Assembly (NCBI GenBank): GCA_016234115.1
Contig: JACRHD010000005.1
Span: forward strand, 52,720 to 116,719
Source: Nitrospirota bacterium
Lineage (GTDB): Bacteria; Nitrospirota; Thermodesulfovibrionia; UBA6902
Length of the DNA: 64,000 bases
Reading direction: 5' to 3'
In this document: positions 16,663 through 26,233 of the stretch, piece by piece
Layout: every line of letters begins with the position of its first letter
Numbering within the stretch: the first letter of the stretch is position 1
Program-made: the position numbers and the translations under genes
The notes under the pieces: model-generated
What the model saw: only the letters and a program-made list of their open reading frames with translations
What the model was told of the DNA's origin: nothing
Databases searched by the model: none

Positions 16663-17604
16663 TCAATTTATCTTATCATATATCTTATCTATGAGATAAA
16701 GGGGTCTGTTCTTGGTTTCGGTATAGATTTTAGCGATATATTCGCCTATAATCCCCAGCATAAGCATCTGGATACCGCACAAAAATAAAATTATAGTTGT
16801 AATCGGCAAGAGGTTGGGGATTTCCTCTTCAGTAAATAAGAAATAGTATGCTACCCTTATCAAATAAAGAAAGCTTGTCGAAGAAATAATCAAACCTGTA
16901 ACGCTTATAATTCTGATCGGAAAATCAGAAAATGATAATAATCCGTTTAATGCAAAAGAAAGTATTTTCTTGAGTGAATATTTACTCGTTCCCTTGTTCC
17001 TTTGCTGTCCGATATAAGGGACCCCTATTTTCCTGTATCCCATCCAGCCTACGAGTCCGCGTATAAAGCGCGACTTTTCCCTCAGCTTTTTAAACTCATC
17101 TATCGTCTTCCTGCTCATCAGTCTGAAATCAGCACAATTAATACCCATGTCTATATCGGATATTTTCGACATCAGGAAATAAAACATCTTTGCCGACAGT
17201 TTCTTAAACAGCGTTTCGCCTAAGACATCCTCCCTTATTGTATAGACGATATCATATCCCTTCTTCCAGTTATCTATTAAGGTCAATATCAACTCAGGAG
17301 GATGCTGAAGATCGGCATCCAGCATGACCACGGCGTCTCCGCGGGCATAATCAATCCCGGCGGTAAGGGCCATCTGATGACCGTAATTCCGTGTAAAGCC
17401 GATTAAGACCACTCTGTTGTCCTTATTGTGGATGGCCTCCAATTTCTTCATGGTTTCAGAGTTTGAAAAATCATCATTTACAAAAATTATCTCGAAGACA
17501 GTCCCGCTCTTCTCCATCACCCGTATAAGTTCATTGTAAAAATCATTAATGATTTCTTCCTCTCTGTATACCGGAACTACGACTGAGATATCGATTTTTT
17601 TCAT
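16663..17604 (-). CDS. Family 2 glycosyltransferase (GtrB/ArnC-like)
   Basis: Transfers a sugar from a nucleotide donor to polyprenyl phosphate at the inner membrane (inferred from the family). The 313 residues start with the GT-A fold: VVPVYREEEIINDFYNELIR, FVNDDFSNSE, GFTRNYGHQMALTAGIDYA and the DxD motif MLDADLQHPPE. Two C-terminal helices (about 235-260 and 268-295) follow, as in GtrB, ArnC and DPM1-like enzymes. The stop is 64 nt before the YfhO gene, and the start is 6 nt after the ChbG-like gene, so the three are probably one operon. Confidence 0.9.
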   Translation of the reverse strand: MKKIDISVVVPVYREEEIINDFYNELIRVMEKSGTVFEIIFVNDDFSNSETMKKLEAIHNKDNRVVLIGFTRNYGHQMALTAGIDYARGDAVVMLDADLQHPPELILTLIDNWKKGYDIVYTIREDVLGETLFKKLSAKMFYFLMSKISDIDMGINCADFRLMSRKTIDEFKKLREKSRFIRGLVGWMGYRKIGVPYIGQQRNKGTSKYSLKKILSFALNGLLSFSDFPIRIISVTGLIISSTSFLYLIRVAYYFLFTEEEIPNLLPITTIILFLCGIQMLMLGIIGEYIAKIYTETKNRPLYLIDKIYDKIN

Positions 17605-17610
17605 AAGTAT

Positions 17611-18429
17611 TTAAGACACAAGTTTAATATTCTTATCTTTCAATTTTGCCTTGACCCGGTCGCTGGTCAGGGCCTTTAGCTCCTCTTCGGGTCTATAATT
17701 CCAATGACCGTATTTCTGATAATACATATTATCGGCATATCCGGGGTGGCACATCATCTCCGTAGTGCCGTTTTTTATGTTGTCCGCTAATTGCAGGACA
17801 TCATCTGTTCTAATGTGTCCGCTCTGTTTCAGGCCCCAGAAATTATCGGCATACCCTATTTCCGTACATGTTATTCTTCTCTTATTTATATCAGATAGAA
17901 ACGTCAAGACTAATTCCTTCAGGCGCCTGACACTTGTAATGTCGCAATGCAGCATCCTGATCTTTTTTATTTTATATTTGTCCGCCAGCTCAAGAGCTAT
18001 TCTGAATACGCCCGGCAGCATGTGCAGGTGTTGATGACTGTCAATATGGTTTATTTCGAGACCTGAACCAAGGGCTTTCCGGATTTGAGACTCCCACTCC
18101 AGATAAACTTCATTCGGATTTATTTTGCGATAAATATACCTGACAAGAAAGGCCTTGTAGTCGAGCGGAAACTTGCCGTTCGGCCCCGTGAGGCTATTAT
18201 TTTTTTTGCGCTGATCAACCGGGACTTCTTCCACCAGGGTCAAATGGATCCCAACTTTCAATCCTTCATTTTTTTTCGCCGACAAAACGGCATGATCAAA
18301 GGCGCGGCCATTGGCAATTATACTTGTCCGGGTCACAATTCCTTTGCGATAAGCGTCTACGATGCCTTCGTTGACACCTTCGGTAAGACCAAAATCATCG
18401 GCACAGACGATTAATTTCTTTTCTATCAT
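17611..18429 (-). CDS. ChbG/HpnK family carbohydrate deacetylase
   Basis: Metal-dependent N-deacetylase of the YdjC/ChbG/HpnK family; targets include chitobiose-like sugars and hopanoid amino sugars. The 272 residues carry the family motifs: KLIVCADDFGLTEGVNEGI with the metal Asp pair, VGIHLTLVEEVP, and INHIDSHQHLHMLPGV. The fragment of a methyltransferase lies just upstream on the same strand and a GT2 gene just downstream. The context points to modification of a glycan or glycolipid for export. Confidence 0.9.
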   Translation of the reverse strand: MIEKKLIVCADDFGLTEGVNEGIVDAYRKGIVTRTSIIANGRAFDHAVLSAKKNEGLKVGIHLTLVEEVPVDQRKKNNSLTGPNGKFPLDYKAFLVRYIYRKINPNEVYLEWESQIRKALGSGLEINHIDSHQHLHMLPGVFRIALELADKYKIKKIRMLHCDITSVRRLKELVLTFLSDINKRRITCTEIGYADNFWGLKQSGHIRTDDVLQLADNIKNGTTEMMCHPGYADNMYYQKYGHWNYRPEEELKALTSDRVKAKLKDKNIKLVS

Positions 18430-18447
18430 AACGGCCAGGAAATTAAC

Positions 18448-18714
18448 TTATAAATCTGCAGTCTTCCTGGCAATAATAGTGAACTGTGAGTGAAGGTTGA
18501 GGAAAGATTCAACGTCATATGTCTTGTTAAATGGAATAAAGAACCTTTCTACAGGATATGTTATCGTTTTTAATGATAAAAAGTAAATTAAGCGGCAGAG
18601 GAACGACATTAAAGACCTGTAGTTGTCGGATGTCAATAGAAGTATGCCCCCATTTTTTAATAATTGATATGCCTTCATCAACGGGGATTCCATATGTTCG
18701 ATGATACCGCCCGT
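18448..18714 (-). pseudogene. C-terminal remnant of a SAM methyltransferase
   Basis: The sequence GGIIEHMESPLMKAYQLLKN followed by GGILLLTSDNYRSLMSFLCR is the part of a class I methyltransferase after motif III (IEH...P...LLKxGG). The SAM-binding N-terminal two thirds are missing: upstream in frame there are only about 18 codons to a TAG, through the terminator of the LamG gene. Normal length is about 230 residues. It looks truncated by the arrival of the LamG gene and its terminator. Confidence 0.7.
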
Positions 18715-18723
18715 ACGGGCACG

Positions 18724-18756
18724 AAAAAGGGGGAAGCGCCTTAAGTCGCCTCCCCC
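18724..18756 (-). terminator. Rho-independent terminator of the LamG gene
   Basis: On the minus strand GGGGGAGGCG-ACTTAAGG-CGCTTCCCCC forms a ten-pair stem, including one G-U pair, followed by TTTTT. It lies 26 nt after the LamG stop codon. Confidence 0.85.
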
Positions 18757-18781
18757 GAATGTCTTCTATTTTACCTCTCTT

Positions 18782-19744
18782 TTAATCTCTCCTGGTAATA
18801 GGAGCGCCGCTTACCCAGCCGCTTTCCCACCCTATAATGCCGGCAGGACTTTCTTTAGTTCCCGAGCCCAACCCTGTCCATTCATTCGGGGCCGACCCAC
18901 GACCTTCATTAAACCGCATATAAGCTCCAAGGGCGCTGTTGTTTATGCCGCAATCTCCGCTGTCGAAACTTACAAGCTCCTGATTCATACATGCCTGTAT
19001 CTGCGCCTCTGTCCTTGCCGCAGTCCAGTACCTGACCTCATCGATAGCGCCATTAAAGCTGGCACTTGTCCCATCAGAAATGCCGGTGCCGTAAAAAGCG
19101 CCTACCCCGAGAGTATCTCCGGCACAATTCCCCGCGCCTAACTCGCCGGCCCCCGCGTCCGTACAGTTTAATTGACTCAGGAACCGTGATCCCGTAGACG
19201 CGCAGTTTCTGTATACCCCATCGACATAAATGTCCAGATGGGGAGTTTCCGCTCTTGCGTCTGTGCCTTCACAAGCTGCATGAACACTGCTGTGGTCCGC
19301 ATTTATAAGCACACCGGCAACGTGATGCCAGCTATTAGCGGAAACCTCAACGTTGCTGTCAACGATGAAATCCGTGCTGGTTCCTGCCACTAACCGTCTT
19401 ATGCCGAATCTCGGTTCATTGGCCTTGACCCACATCATGGCGCCTTCGAGTGAATGACGGGAGATAACAGCCCCTTCAAGCGCATCCGTATTCCTTTTTA
19501 TCCAGGCCTCAATAGTAACTTCCGACCCCTGCCTCAGAAGAAAATCGTTACTCACGACAAAAACTGCGCTTCCCCTCTCCGTTGTGTCGCTGAAATCAAT
19601 GGCAAATTGTGCTGCATCGGGATCATCAATCTTTGATTGTGGTCCTCTGCCGCAATTTATCAAAATAAAAGCAACACATAATATTAAAATACCGATTAAG
19701 AGAAGAAGAGGCAGCTTTTGCTTAATGTTACAAAACGATTTCAT
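18782..19744 (-). CDS. LamG-domain lipoprotein
   Basis: Secreted, lipid-anchored protein with a concanavalin-like (LamG/Laminin_G_3) fold. The N-terminus has basic residues, a hydrophobic stretch (LPLLLLIGILILCVAFI) and a lipobox-like LINCG. The mature part shows the LamG pattern: VTIEAWIKRN, NSWHHVAGVLINAD, LDIYVDGVYRN, FNGAIDEVRYWTAARTEAQI. It contains many Cys, likely in disulfides, and is about 320 residues. I start at MKSFC because AGGAGG sits 4 nt before that ATG; an ATG 8 codons upstream lacks a site. The binding target is unknown, probably a surface sugar. It has its own terminator and interrupts the run of glycan genes. Confidence 0.82.
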   Translation of the reverse strand: MKSFCNIKQKLPLLLLIGILILCVAFILINCGRGPQSKIDDPDAAQFAIDFSDTTERGSAVFVVSNDFLLRQGSEVTIEAWIKRNTDALEGAVISRHSLEGAMMWVKANEPRFGIRRLVAGTSTDFIVDSNVEVSANSWHHVAGVLINADHSSVHAACEGTDARAETPHLDIYVDGVYRNCASTGSRFLSQLNCTDAGAGELGAGNCAGDTLGVGAFYGTGISDGTSASFNGAIDEVRYWTAARTEAQIQACMNQELVSFDSGDCGINNSALGAYMRFNEGRGSAPNEWTGLGSGTKESPAGIIGWESGWVSGAPITRRD

Positions 19745-19882
19745 CCATCCTCCTAATATTAACGACATTAATTGCGAGAGTAGCGGAATGCTGGAAGATT
19801 ATAAAATATCATGTTAATTTATGTCAACCATCGGCGCTCCGCTGTGTAAAATGCAAGCAATACGGCGCGTTATAAAGGGTCC

Positions 19883-20722
19883 TTACCTTCTTAATGTCGC
19901 ATCGATATGGCCCCTGGCCCCTTCAAAACTTGTAAAATCTATTTTACCTAACAAATATTCAAGGTCCCCTAACATGGGAATTCCGTAGTAAGTAAATGTC
20001 TTTTTCAGAAATGACATCTTTATTTTCAGGTCTGTTTCCACAAATTCTTTATCGGGTATGTCAAGTATTTCCCAGGGATGAAAGTACAGCACCGCGGTCC
20101 CATTTTTTTTCTCTATCTTCTTAAGCAATATGTGATTTATCCTGCCGCCCAACAGTCTCAGATAAAATCCTCCCGCCGGCACCCTCAATTTCGATATCTT
20201 TAAAACGCTGCACGGGACCTCAACAATGCCCCGGTCAATAATAAAAGGACGGCAGTCATACGCAGTGCCATCATAAAGCGGGGTCTTTATCGGAAAGACC
20301 GATGAATCACAAGCAATTCCATTATTACTCAGGACCTCATACAGGAAATCCGCCGAAGAGAAAGCGGGAGCTCTGTATACGCGGGGGCCCACCCCCATCC
20401 TGTTTAATATTAATATAGTCTTTTTTATCTCATCATCAAAACTTTCCCTGGTGTGATCGGAAAGACGGGTATGTGTATAGCCATGAATGCCGATCTCATG
20501 CCCGTCTTTTTTCATGGCCTCTATAAGCTCCGGATACCATTCAGCGACAGTCCCTAAAACAAAAAAAGTGGCCTTTGCGCGATACTTCTTAAACAGCTCC
20601 AATATTATCCTGGTCGCCCTTAAAACGTGTTCTCCATCCAGCGCCTTTGTCTGTCTTGAGAGCGGGACATTAAAGACGGGACGATGGACCCAGGATTCGA
20701 CGTCTACCGACAAAAGTATCAT
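19883..20722 (-). CDS. Polysaccharide deacetylase (NodB fold, DUF3473 type)
   Basis: Carbohydrate esterase 4-type enzyme removing acetyl groups from an exopolysaccharide. The 279 residues start at MILLSVDVESW (metal Asp), then KYRAKATFFVLGTVAEWYPE, GHEIGIHGYTHTRL (metal His pair), VYRAPAFSSAD and YFHPWEILD near the C-terminus. The last motif and overall length match the DUF3473-containing deacetylases of PEP-CTERM/XrtA exopolysaccharide loci, though no exosortase is seen here. No Shine-Dalgarno is visible. It is transcribed away from the epimerase gene. Confidence 0.9.
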   Translation of the reverse strand: MILLSVDVESWVHRPVFNVPLSRQTKALDGEHVLRATRIILELFKKYRAKATFFVLGTVAEWYPELIEAMKKDGHEIGIHGYTHTRLSDHTRESFDDEIKKTILILNRMGVGPRVYRAPAFSSADFLYEVLSNNGIACDSSVFPIKTPLYDGTAYDCRPFIIDRGIVEVPCSVLKISKLRVPAGGFYLRLLGGRINHILLKKIEKKNGTAVLYFHPWEILDIPDKEFVETDLKIKMSFLKKTFTYYGIPMLGDLEYLLGKIDFTSFEGARGHIDATLRR

Positions 20723-20869
20723 AATTTACCGTTATGTTAGCGGATAAATAAGATAATAGGCAATAATTTATTGTAATATATACGACATGCAGGATTTTTG
20801 GAAACAGGTTTTCGACCTTTCATTATATTCACTCGGAAGTGCCGGAGATATCATAAAAAGGACCTCGAA

Positions 20870-21868
20870 ATGACGGGACCATTTACATCAGGGCGCTGGC
20901 TTATTACAGGCGGCTGCGGCTTTATCGGATCGAGTCTCATTGCGCGTCTTTTGCGGGACAACCCTGAAACAAGCATCAGAATACTGGATAATTTGTCCGT
21001 CGGCACAAGAGAAGATTTGTCCGAAGCCCTGTTGTACGCCGCGAAAGGACCGGACGTGAAACCGGAGAGGATAGAACTTGTGGAAGGAGATATCAGGGAT
21101 TTCGACACATGCCGGAAATGCTGTGACGGCATCGATGTAATTGTGCACCTTGCGGCCAATACCGGCGTGGCGCCCTCCGTGGAAAACCCGAGACTCGACA
21201 TGGAGGCAAATGCCCTCGGCGCTTTCAATATGCTTGAGGCGGCGAGGCAGAATAACGTCGGGAAGTTTATTTTTGCCTCATCCGGGGCCACAATCGGTGA
21301 AGCTGAGCCGCCTATCCACGAGGAAAAAGTGCAGAAGCCTGTTTCGCCGTACGGCGCAAGCAAACTTGCCGGGGAGGCATACTGCTCGGCTTACTTCAGG
21401 ACTTTCGGGATTAAAACGGTATCGCTGAGGTTCGGAAATGTTTACGGGCCGCTTTCAAAGCATAAAAGCAGCGTTGTGGCGAAGTTTTTCAGACTGGCTT
21501 TTGCCGGAGACACTCTCGAAATTTACGGAGACGGAAGTCAAACAAGGGATTTTATCTATATAGATGATTTGGTCCGGGCGATAGTGCTTTCCGTGAAGTC
21601 GGACGTGGGAGGTGAAGTTTTTCAAATAGCTACGTTCATGGAAACAACCGTCAATGAAATAGCCGGTAAGATCATGAAATTAATGGAGCGTGAAGCCGGC
21701 GTGAAAGTCAATATTGTTTACAAAGAGTCGAGGCTCGGCGACGTGAGACGAAACTATTCCGACATTTCAAAGGCCGGGCGCTTACTCGGTTATTCACCTG
21801 AGGTCGACCTCGACGCGGGATTAATAAATACCTTTGAATATTTCAGAATGAAACATGACCGGCAATAA
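20870..21868 (+). CDS. NAD-dependent sugar epimerase/dehydratase (extended SDR)
   Basis: Acts on a nucleotide sugar, as in UDP-glucose 4-epimerase relatives. A Rossmann motif GGCGFIGSSLI opens the protein, followed by ILDNLSVGTRED, the catalytic region VSPYGASKLAGEAYC (YxxxK) and SLRFGNVYGP, then YGDGSQTRDFIYIDD. The protein has 332 residues. I take the ATG at 20870 (MTGPFTSGRWLITGG), since the Rossmann strand normally begins near the N-terminus; a start 24 codons earlier is possible. The precise sugar is not determined. The GT2 gene follows 38 nt downstream. Confidence 0.88.
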   Translation: MTGPFTSGRWLITGGCGFIGSSLIARLLRDNPETSIRILDNLSVGTREDLSEALLYAAKGPDVKPERIELVEGDIRDFDTCRKCCDGIDVIVHLAANTGVAPSVENPRLDMEANALGAFNMLEAARQNNVGKFIFASSGATIGEAEPPIHEEKVQKPVSPYGASKLAGEAYCSAYFRTFGIKTVSLRFGNVYGPLSKHKSSVVAKFFRLAFAGDTLEIYGDGSQTRDFIYIDDLVRAIVLSVKSDVGGEVFQIATFMETTVNEIAGKIMKLMEREAGVKVNIVYKESRLGDVRRNYSDISKAGRLLGYSPEVDLDAGLINTFEYFRMKHDRQ

Positions 21869-21906
21869 TAATAACGGTGATACTCTGATTTTATAATCCA
21901 CAGGAA

Positions 21907-22956
21907 ATGGAAATATCGGGTTTAAGAATCGCAGGACTGCTGATCGGGACAGTCGGGTTATATGTGACCTTCACTATATACCGCGGACCGAGATGGAAAA
22001 GGGCCAATTTTATTTTTTTCGGCATGTTCAGCCTCGGTCTCATTTCCGTATCAATAGAGCCCGGCATATTGAATAATGTGGCCGAGATTTTAAAATTGGA
22101 ACAGAAGCAAAGGGGCCGGATCCTCGCCCTGTTGATCGGTTCAAACATCATCCTCTGGTTTCTGCTTGTATATTTCAAGGTCAAACTGGATGAAAACCGG
22201 CACCAGTTTGATCTGCTGATCAGAAAACTGGGTCATGAAGAAATTGAGGACTTATTGAAGAAGGAGATAGCGGACAAAGAAATAATGGTGATAATCCCCG
22301 CGTATAATGAAGCCGACAATCTCAAAGAACTGTTGAAAAGAATACCTGACAAAATAAAAGAAAAGAACGTCGGCGCGCTCATTGTCGACGACGGGAGCGC
22401 CGACAATACCAGGGACGTCGTTCTTCAGTCCGGACATTCAGTTGTGCAGAACAAGATCAACCGCGGTCAGGGGGCCGCCTCCAGATTGGGATACGACGTG
22501 CTGTTAAGAAATAAAATACAAATCGGCGTGACCATGGACGCCGATAATCAGCATCTGCCGGAAGAGATTGAAAAGGTCGCGGCCCCCGTCCTTAATAATG
22601 AATATGATCTCGTTATCGGCTCGAGGATCCTGGGAGAAACATACAAGAGCAGTCTGATGAGAGACACGGGCATCAACCTTTTTACAAAGGCCATTAATTT
22701 TATTACCGGATTAAAATTGACGGATTGCTCAAGCGGATTCAGGGCCTTTAATGTAAACAAAATGAGTTCCCTGAATCTGAGAGAAGACCAGTTTCAGACT
22801 GCCGAGGTCATAATAGAAGCCGCCAAAAAAGGTCTGCGGATAGGCGAGGTCGCGATTACAATAGTGAAACGGAAACATGGCTCCAGCAAGAAAGGCCGGG
22901 ACATAAAATATGGTTTGTTCTTTGCCAAGACAGTCCTGAAAAGCTGGTGGAGATAG
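21907..22956 (+). CDS. DUF2304 domain fused to family 2 glycosyltransferase
   Basis: The 349-residue protein joins two parts often encoded separately. Residues 1-110 are DUF2304-like, with three hydrophobic helices (RIAGLLIGTVGLYVTFTIY, FIFFGMFSLGLISV, LALLIGSNIILWFLLVYF). From about 122 comes a soluble GT-A domain: VMVIIPAYNEADNLKELLKR, ALIVDDGSADNTRDVV, GVTMDADNQHLPEEI and DCSSGFRAFNVNKM. It likely makes a polyprenyl-phosphate sugar or extends a lipid-linked glycan. A short AGGAA lies just before the ATG, and TATAAT lies 9 nt upstream at 21892-21897. It is convergent with msrA. Confidence 0.87.
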   Translation: MEISGLRIAGLLIGTVGLYVTFTIYRGPRWKRANFIFFGMFSLGLISVSIEPGILNNVAEILKLEQKQRGRILALLIGSNIILWFLLVYFKVKLDENRHQFDLLIRKLGHEEIEDLLKKEIADKEIMVIIPAYNEADNLKELLKRIPDKIKEKNVGALIVDDGSADNTRDVVLQSGHSVVQNKINRGQGAASRLGYDVLLRNKIQIGVTMDADNQHLPEEIEKVAAPVLNNEYDLVIGSRILGETYKSSLMRDTGINLFTKAINFITGLKLTDCSSGFRAFNVNKMSSLNLREDQFQTAEVIIEAAKKGLRIGEVAITIVKRKHGSSKKGRDIKYGLFFAKTVLKSWWR

Positions 22957-22974
22957 AAATCCTTCATGCGCAAG

Positions 22975-23523
22975 TTACTTCTTCAGCTTGTCGAAATGGT
23001 CCACGCGGAACTTCGCCAGCTTCGGCGCGATGATGAGACGGCAGTAGGGTTCTTCATTGTGGAGACCGAAATAGTCCCGGTGGCAGTCCTCTGCCGCGTA
23101 GAAGACGTTAAACGGCCGGACCTCCGTCACTACCGGACCATCCCATAGCTTCTCTTCTTCCATGACGCGAATGACCTTTTCCGCGGTCTCCTTCTGCTCA
23201 GGCGTGTGGTAAAAGACAGCGGAACGATACTGCGCGCCCTTATCAGGCCCCTGACGATTCAGTGTCGTCGGGTCGTGGACGGAAAAAAAAACCTTGAGGA
23301 TTTCCTCATAAGAAAGCCTTTTCGAATCAAATGTAATCTGCACTGCCTCTGCATGGCCCGTTGTCCCGGTGCAGACTTCACGGTAAGTCGGGTTTTCGAC
23401 CAGTCCGCCCGTATATCCCGACACCACATTGACGACGCCCTTCAACTCTTTAAAGACAGCCTCAAGGCACCAGAAGCAGCCCCCGGCGAGCGTGGCAATC
23501 TCAATAACGCAGGATTGGTCCAT
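22975..23523 (-). CDS. msrA: Peptide methionine sulfoxide reductase MsrA
   Basis: Reduces methionine-S-sulfoxide in proteins, using thioredoxin as electron donor. The N-terminus has ATLAGGCFWCLEAVF with the catalytic Cys16 (GCFWC), followed by GYTGG and YREVCTGTTGHAEAVQI, and the C-terminal YCRLIIAPKL supplies a likely resolving Cys. The 182 residues match the classic MsrA length; there is no MsrB fusion. It diverges from the GH57 gene 80 bp away and stands alone. The catalytic residue is Cys, not Sec. Confidence 0.97.
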   Translation of the reverse strand: MDQSCVIEIATLAGGCFWCLEAVFKELKGVVNVVSGYTGGLVENPTYREVCTGTTGHAEAVQITFDSKRLSYEEILKVFFSVHDPTTLNRQGPDKGAQYRSAVFYHTPEQKETAEKVIRVMEEEKLWDGPVVTEVRPFNVFYAAEDCHRDYFGLHNEEPYCRLIIAPKLAKFRVDHFDKLKK

Positions 23524-23603
23524 TTGAAAACATGATATCAGGCTAAACTACGTCCCGCAAGTGCCACATTGCAATGGCAGCGCAATCTGATATGCTTTTC
23601 CAT

Positions 23604-26027
23604 ATGGACAAATACATCTGCATACACGGACATTTCTACCAGCCCCCGAGGGAGAACGCGTGGCTTGAGGAAATCGAGCTCCAGGACTCCTCTTATCCGT
23701 ATCATGACTGGAATGAAAGGATAACGGCCGAGTGTTATGCCCCGAATACCGCCTCCCGCATTCTCGACAAGGAGGGCAGGATCGTCGATATCGTCAACAA
23801 TTATTCAAAGATGAGCTTCAACTTCGGCCCTACCCTTCTGTCGTGGATGGAGCGGCACAACCCCGAGACGTACCGGGCCGTCCTCGAGGCCGACAGGATG
23901 AGCATGGAAAACTTTTCAGGTCACGGCTCCGCCATAGCGCAGGCCTACAACCATATGATCATGCCTCTGGCAAACAGGAGGGACAAATATACGCAGGTCC
24001 TCTGGGGGATCAGGGACTTTGAGCACAGGTTCAAACGCTTCCCCGAGGGGATGTGGCTCCCGGAGACAGCGGCGGACCTGGCCACTCTCGAAATACTTGC
24101 AGATCTCGGACTGGCCTTTACGGTCCTGGCCCCCAGACAGGCGCACAGGGTACGCGAGATAAAGCGCGGTTCAAAGTGGAAGAACGTCTCCGATGAAAAA
24201 ATCGACCCGACCGCCGCCTATCTCTGCCACCTGCCGTCCGGAAAAACCATGACCGTTTTCTTTTATGACGGTCCTATATCCCGCGATATCGCCTTCGGCG
24301 GTCTCCTCGGAAACGGAACGGAATTCGCCAAAAGACTCACGGGCGCGTTTTCAGAGGAGAGAAAAAGGCCCCAGCTTGTTCACATCGCCACGGACGGCGA
24401 GACCTACGGCCACCACCACCGAGGCGGCGACATGGCCCTCGCTTATTGTCTCTATTACATAGAATCAAGAAACCTCGTAAAGCTGACCAACTACGGAGAG
24501 TTCCTCGAAAAGCACCCCCCGGCGCATGAAGTCGAGATATATGAAAACTCTTCATGGAGCTGCATCCATGGAGTAGAGAGATGGAAAGACAACTGCGGCT
24601 GCAATTCCGGCGCGCACCCCGACTGGACGCAGGCGTGGCGAAGGCCCCTCAGAGAGGCGCTGGACGATCTGAGGTTCTCGGCGATTGCCATGTATGAAGA
24701 AGGCGCGGGGAGGTATTTCGGAAATCCGTGGAAGGCGCGGAATGATTATATTTCGGTGATGCTTGACCGCTCGGACGCCAGTATTGATGCTTTCCTGAAG
24801 AAACACGCCGTCCGCGAGCTTGAAAGAGACGAGACGGTAAGGGCGCTGAAATTTCTCGAGATGGAGAGAAACGCCATGCTTATGTATACAAGCTGCGGAT
24901 GGTTCTTTGACGAGATATCAGGGATCGAGACCATACAGATAATGCAGTACGCTTCGAAAGTCATGCAGCTTGCCGCCGAACTGAAGGGGATCTATCTTGA
25001 AAAGGAATTCATGGAGGCACTTGAAAGCGCGCCGAGCAACGTCTATGAAAACGGCGCAAAACCTTACGAGCTGTTTGCTGCGCCTGCAAGGACGGACCTG
25101 CTGCGGGTCGGGACACATTACGCGATATCATCCGTTTTCCAGGAATACCCCGGGGAAACGGCAATATTCTGTTATACTGCAAAGGCCGTCGAATTTACAG
25201 TAAAAGACATCGGCAAGCATAAATTCGTGACCGGAAAAACACGCATTATCTCGAATATGACCCGTGATGAAACGACCATCGTTTTTGCAGTGCTGTATTT
25301 CAGCTACTACAATATAATTGCGGGGGTAAAGGAATTCACCGGAGACGATGCTTATGCCGGGATGAAAGAAGAAACAGCACAGGCCTTTGACAGCGGAAAT
25401 ATTTCCGGGACTTCCGAGCTGATACATAAGCATTTCGGAGGGAACATATTTTCACTCCCGCACCTGTTCCGCGACGAGCAAAGGAAGATCATTCGCCGGA
25501 TACTTCAACTGGCGTATGACGGGATCGAGACATCCTGCAGGCGCATATACGAAGATTACCGCGAGATAATGGACTTCATCCGGTCATTTCATATCCAGGT
25601 CCCGAAGCCCTTCAAGATATCCGCGGAGCATATCTTAAACCGGGAGCTGAGGAAGATATTCGAAGAGGAAGACATTGACACCGGAAGGCTCGAAAAACTG
25701 ATTGCGGAGGTCACGCAATGGGCGCTGGATATCGACAGGGCGGCAATAGGTTATGTCGCAAGCGCCAGGATAAATACCCTGATGGAAAAATTATCTCTCA
25801 GTCCGGAGGACATATCCCTCATCGGCAAAATAGAAAACACCCTCAGGCTCATGACCTCCCTCCCGGCGGAGCTGGACCTGTGGAAGGCGCAGAACATATA
25901 TTTTTCAGTCGGGACAAAATATTACAGGCCCATCAGGGACAAGGCCGCAAAAGGGGAAGACGCGCGGACCAAATGGATGGACGCCTTCCGCAAATTGGGA
26001 CATCACTTGCATGTAAAACTGGCATGA
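23604..26027 (+). CDS. Glycoside hydrolase family 57 protein with DUF3536
   Basis: Large (about 807 residues) cytoplasmic GH57-like enzyme of alpha-glucan metabolism. The N-terminal beta/alpha7 domain begins MDKYICIHGHFYQPPRENAW and includes FNFGPTLLSWMERHNPE, GMWLPETAADLATLEIL and a HIATDGETYGHHHRGGDMAL segment with the likely acid Asp. The C-terminal half is DUF3536 (YTSCGWFFDEISGIET). Family starts favour the ATG at 23604; ATGs at 23574 and 23592 are also in frame and none has a clear Shine-Dalgarno. It is likely an amylopullulanase- or branching-type activity; the exact reaction is unknown. It is monocistronic, ending at a nonamer repeat tract. Confidence 0.88.
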   Translation: MDKYICIHGHFYQPPRENAWLEEIELQDSSYPYHDWNERITAECYAPNTASRILDKEGRIVDIVNNYSKMSFNFGPTLLSWMERHNPETYRAVLEADRMSMENFSGHGSAIAQAYNHMIMPLANRRDKYTQVLWGIRDFEHRFKRFPEGMWLPETAADLATLEILADLGLAFTVLAPRQAHRVREIKRGSKWKNVSDEKIDPTAAYLCHLPSGKTMTVFFYDGPISRDIAFGGLLGNGTEFAKRLTGAFSEERKRPQLVHIATDGETYGHHHRGGDMALAYCLYYIESRNLVKLTNYGEFLEKHPPAHEVEIYENSSWSCIHGVERWKDNCGCNSGAHPDWTQAWRRPLREALDDLRFSAIAMYEEGAGRYFGNPWKARNDYISVMLDRSDASIDAFLKKHAVRELERDETVRALKFLEMERNAMLMYTSCGWFFDEISGIETIQIMQYASKVMQLAAELKGIYLEKEFMEALESAPSNVYENGAKPYELFAAPARTDLLRVGTHYAISSVFQEYPGETAIFCYTAKAVEFTVKDIGKHKFVTGKTRIISNMTRDETTIVFAVLYFSYYNIIAGVKEFTGDDAYAGMKEETAQAFDSGNISGTSELIHKHFGGNIFSLPHLFRDEQRKIIRRILQLAYDGIETSCRRIYEDYREIMDFIRSFHIQVPKPFKISAEHILNRELRKIFEEEDIDTGRLEKLIAEVTQWALDIDRAAIGYVASARINTLMEKLSLSPEDISLIGKIENTLRLMTSLPAELDLWKAQNIYFSVGTKYYRPIRDKAAKGEDARTKWMDAFRKLGHHLHVKLA

Positions 26028-26085
26028 ACCGTTTTGACCGTTTTAAACTGTTCAAGCTCTTCAAGCTATTTTTGATCTATAAGAG
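26026..26085. repeat. Nonamer tract after GH57 gene
   Basis: Units TGAACCGTT, TTGACCGTT, TTAAACTGT, TCAAGCTCT, TCAAGCTAT follow the GH57 stop with a 9-nt period, the same family as at 1-80 and 45063. Confidence 0.65.
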
Positions 26086-26199
26086 TCCAACTGTCTGTGA
26101 CATATGATAAAAATACATGCTGTAATTCTTCAGAAAACGTGATCACGGAAGGCCGAAAAACACTGTCTTGAAACGGGTAGCATTTTTCTTGCCAGAGCC

Positions 26200-26228
26200 T
26201 TTACATGGTATGACACCTGTGATAGACT
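26200..26228 (+). promoter_or_regulatory. Candidate promoter of the lpt-rpoN operon, leaderless
   Basis: TTTACA (26200-26205), a 17-nt spacer and TAGACT (26223-26228), then only 5 nt to the lptC ATG. There is no Shine-Dalgarno before this ATG, which fits a leaderless transcript. Confidence 0.45.
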
Positions 26229-26233
26229 AATAC

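Noticed and set aside
22975..23523. Second selenoprotein (MsrA)
   Set aside because: The catalytic position of MsrA is an ordinary Cys codon (GCFWC), with no in-frame TGA.
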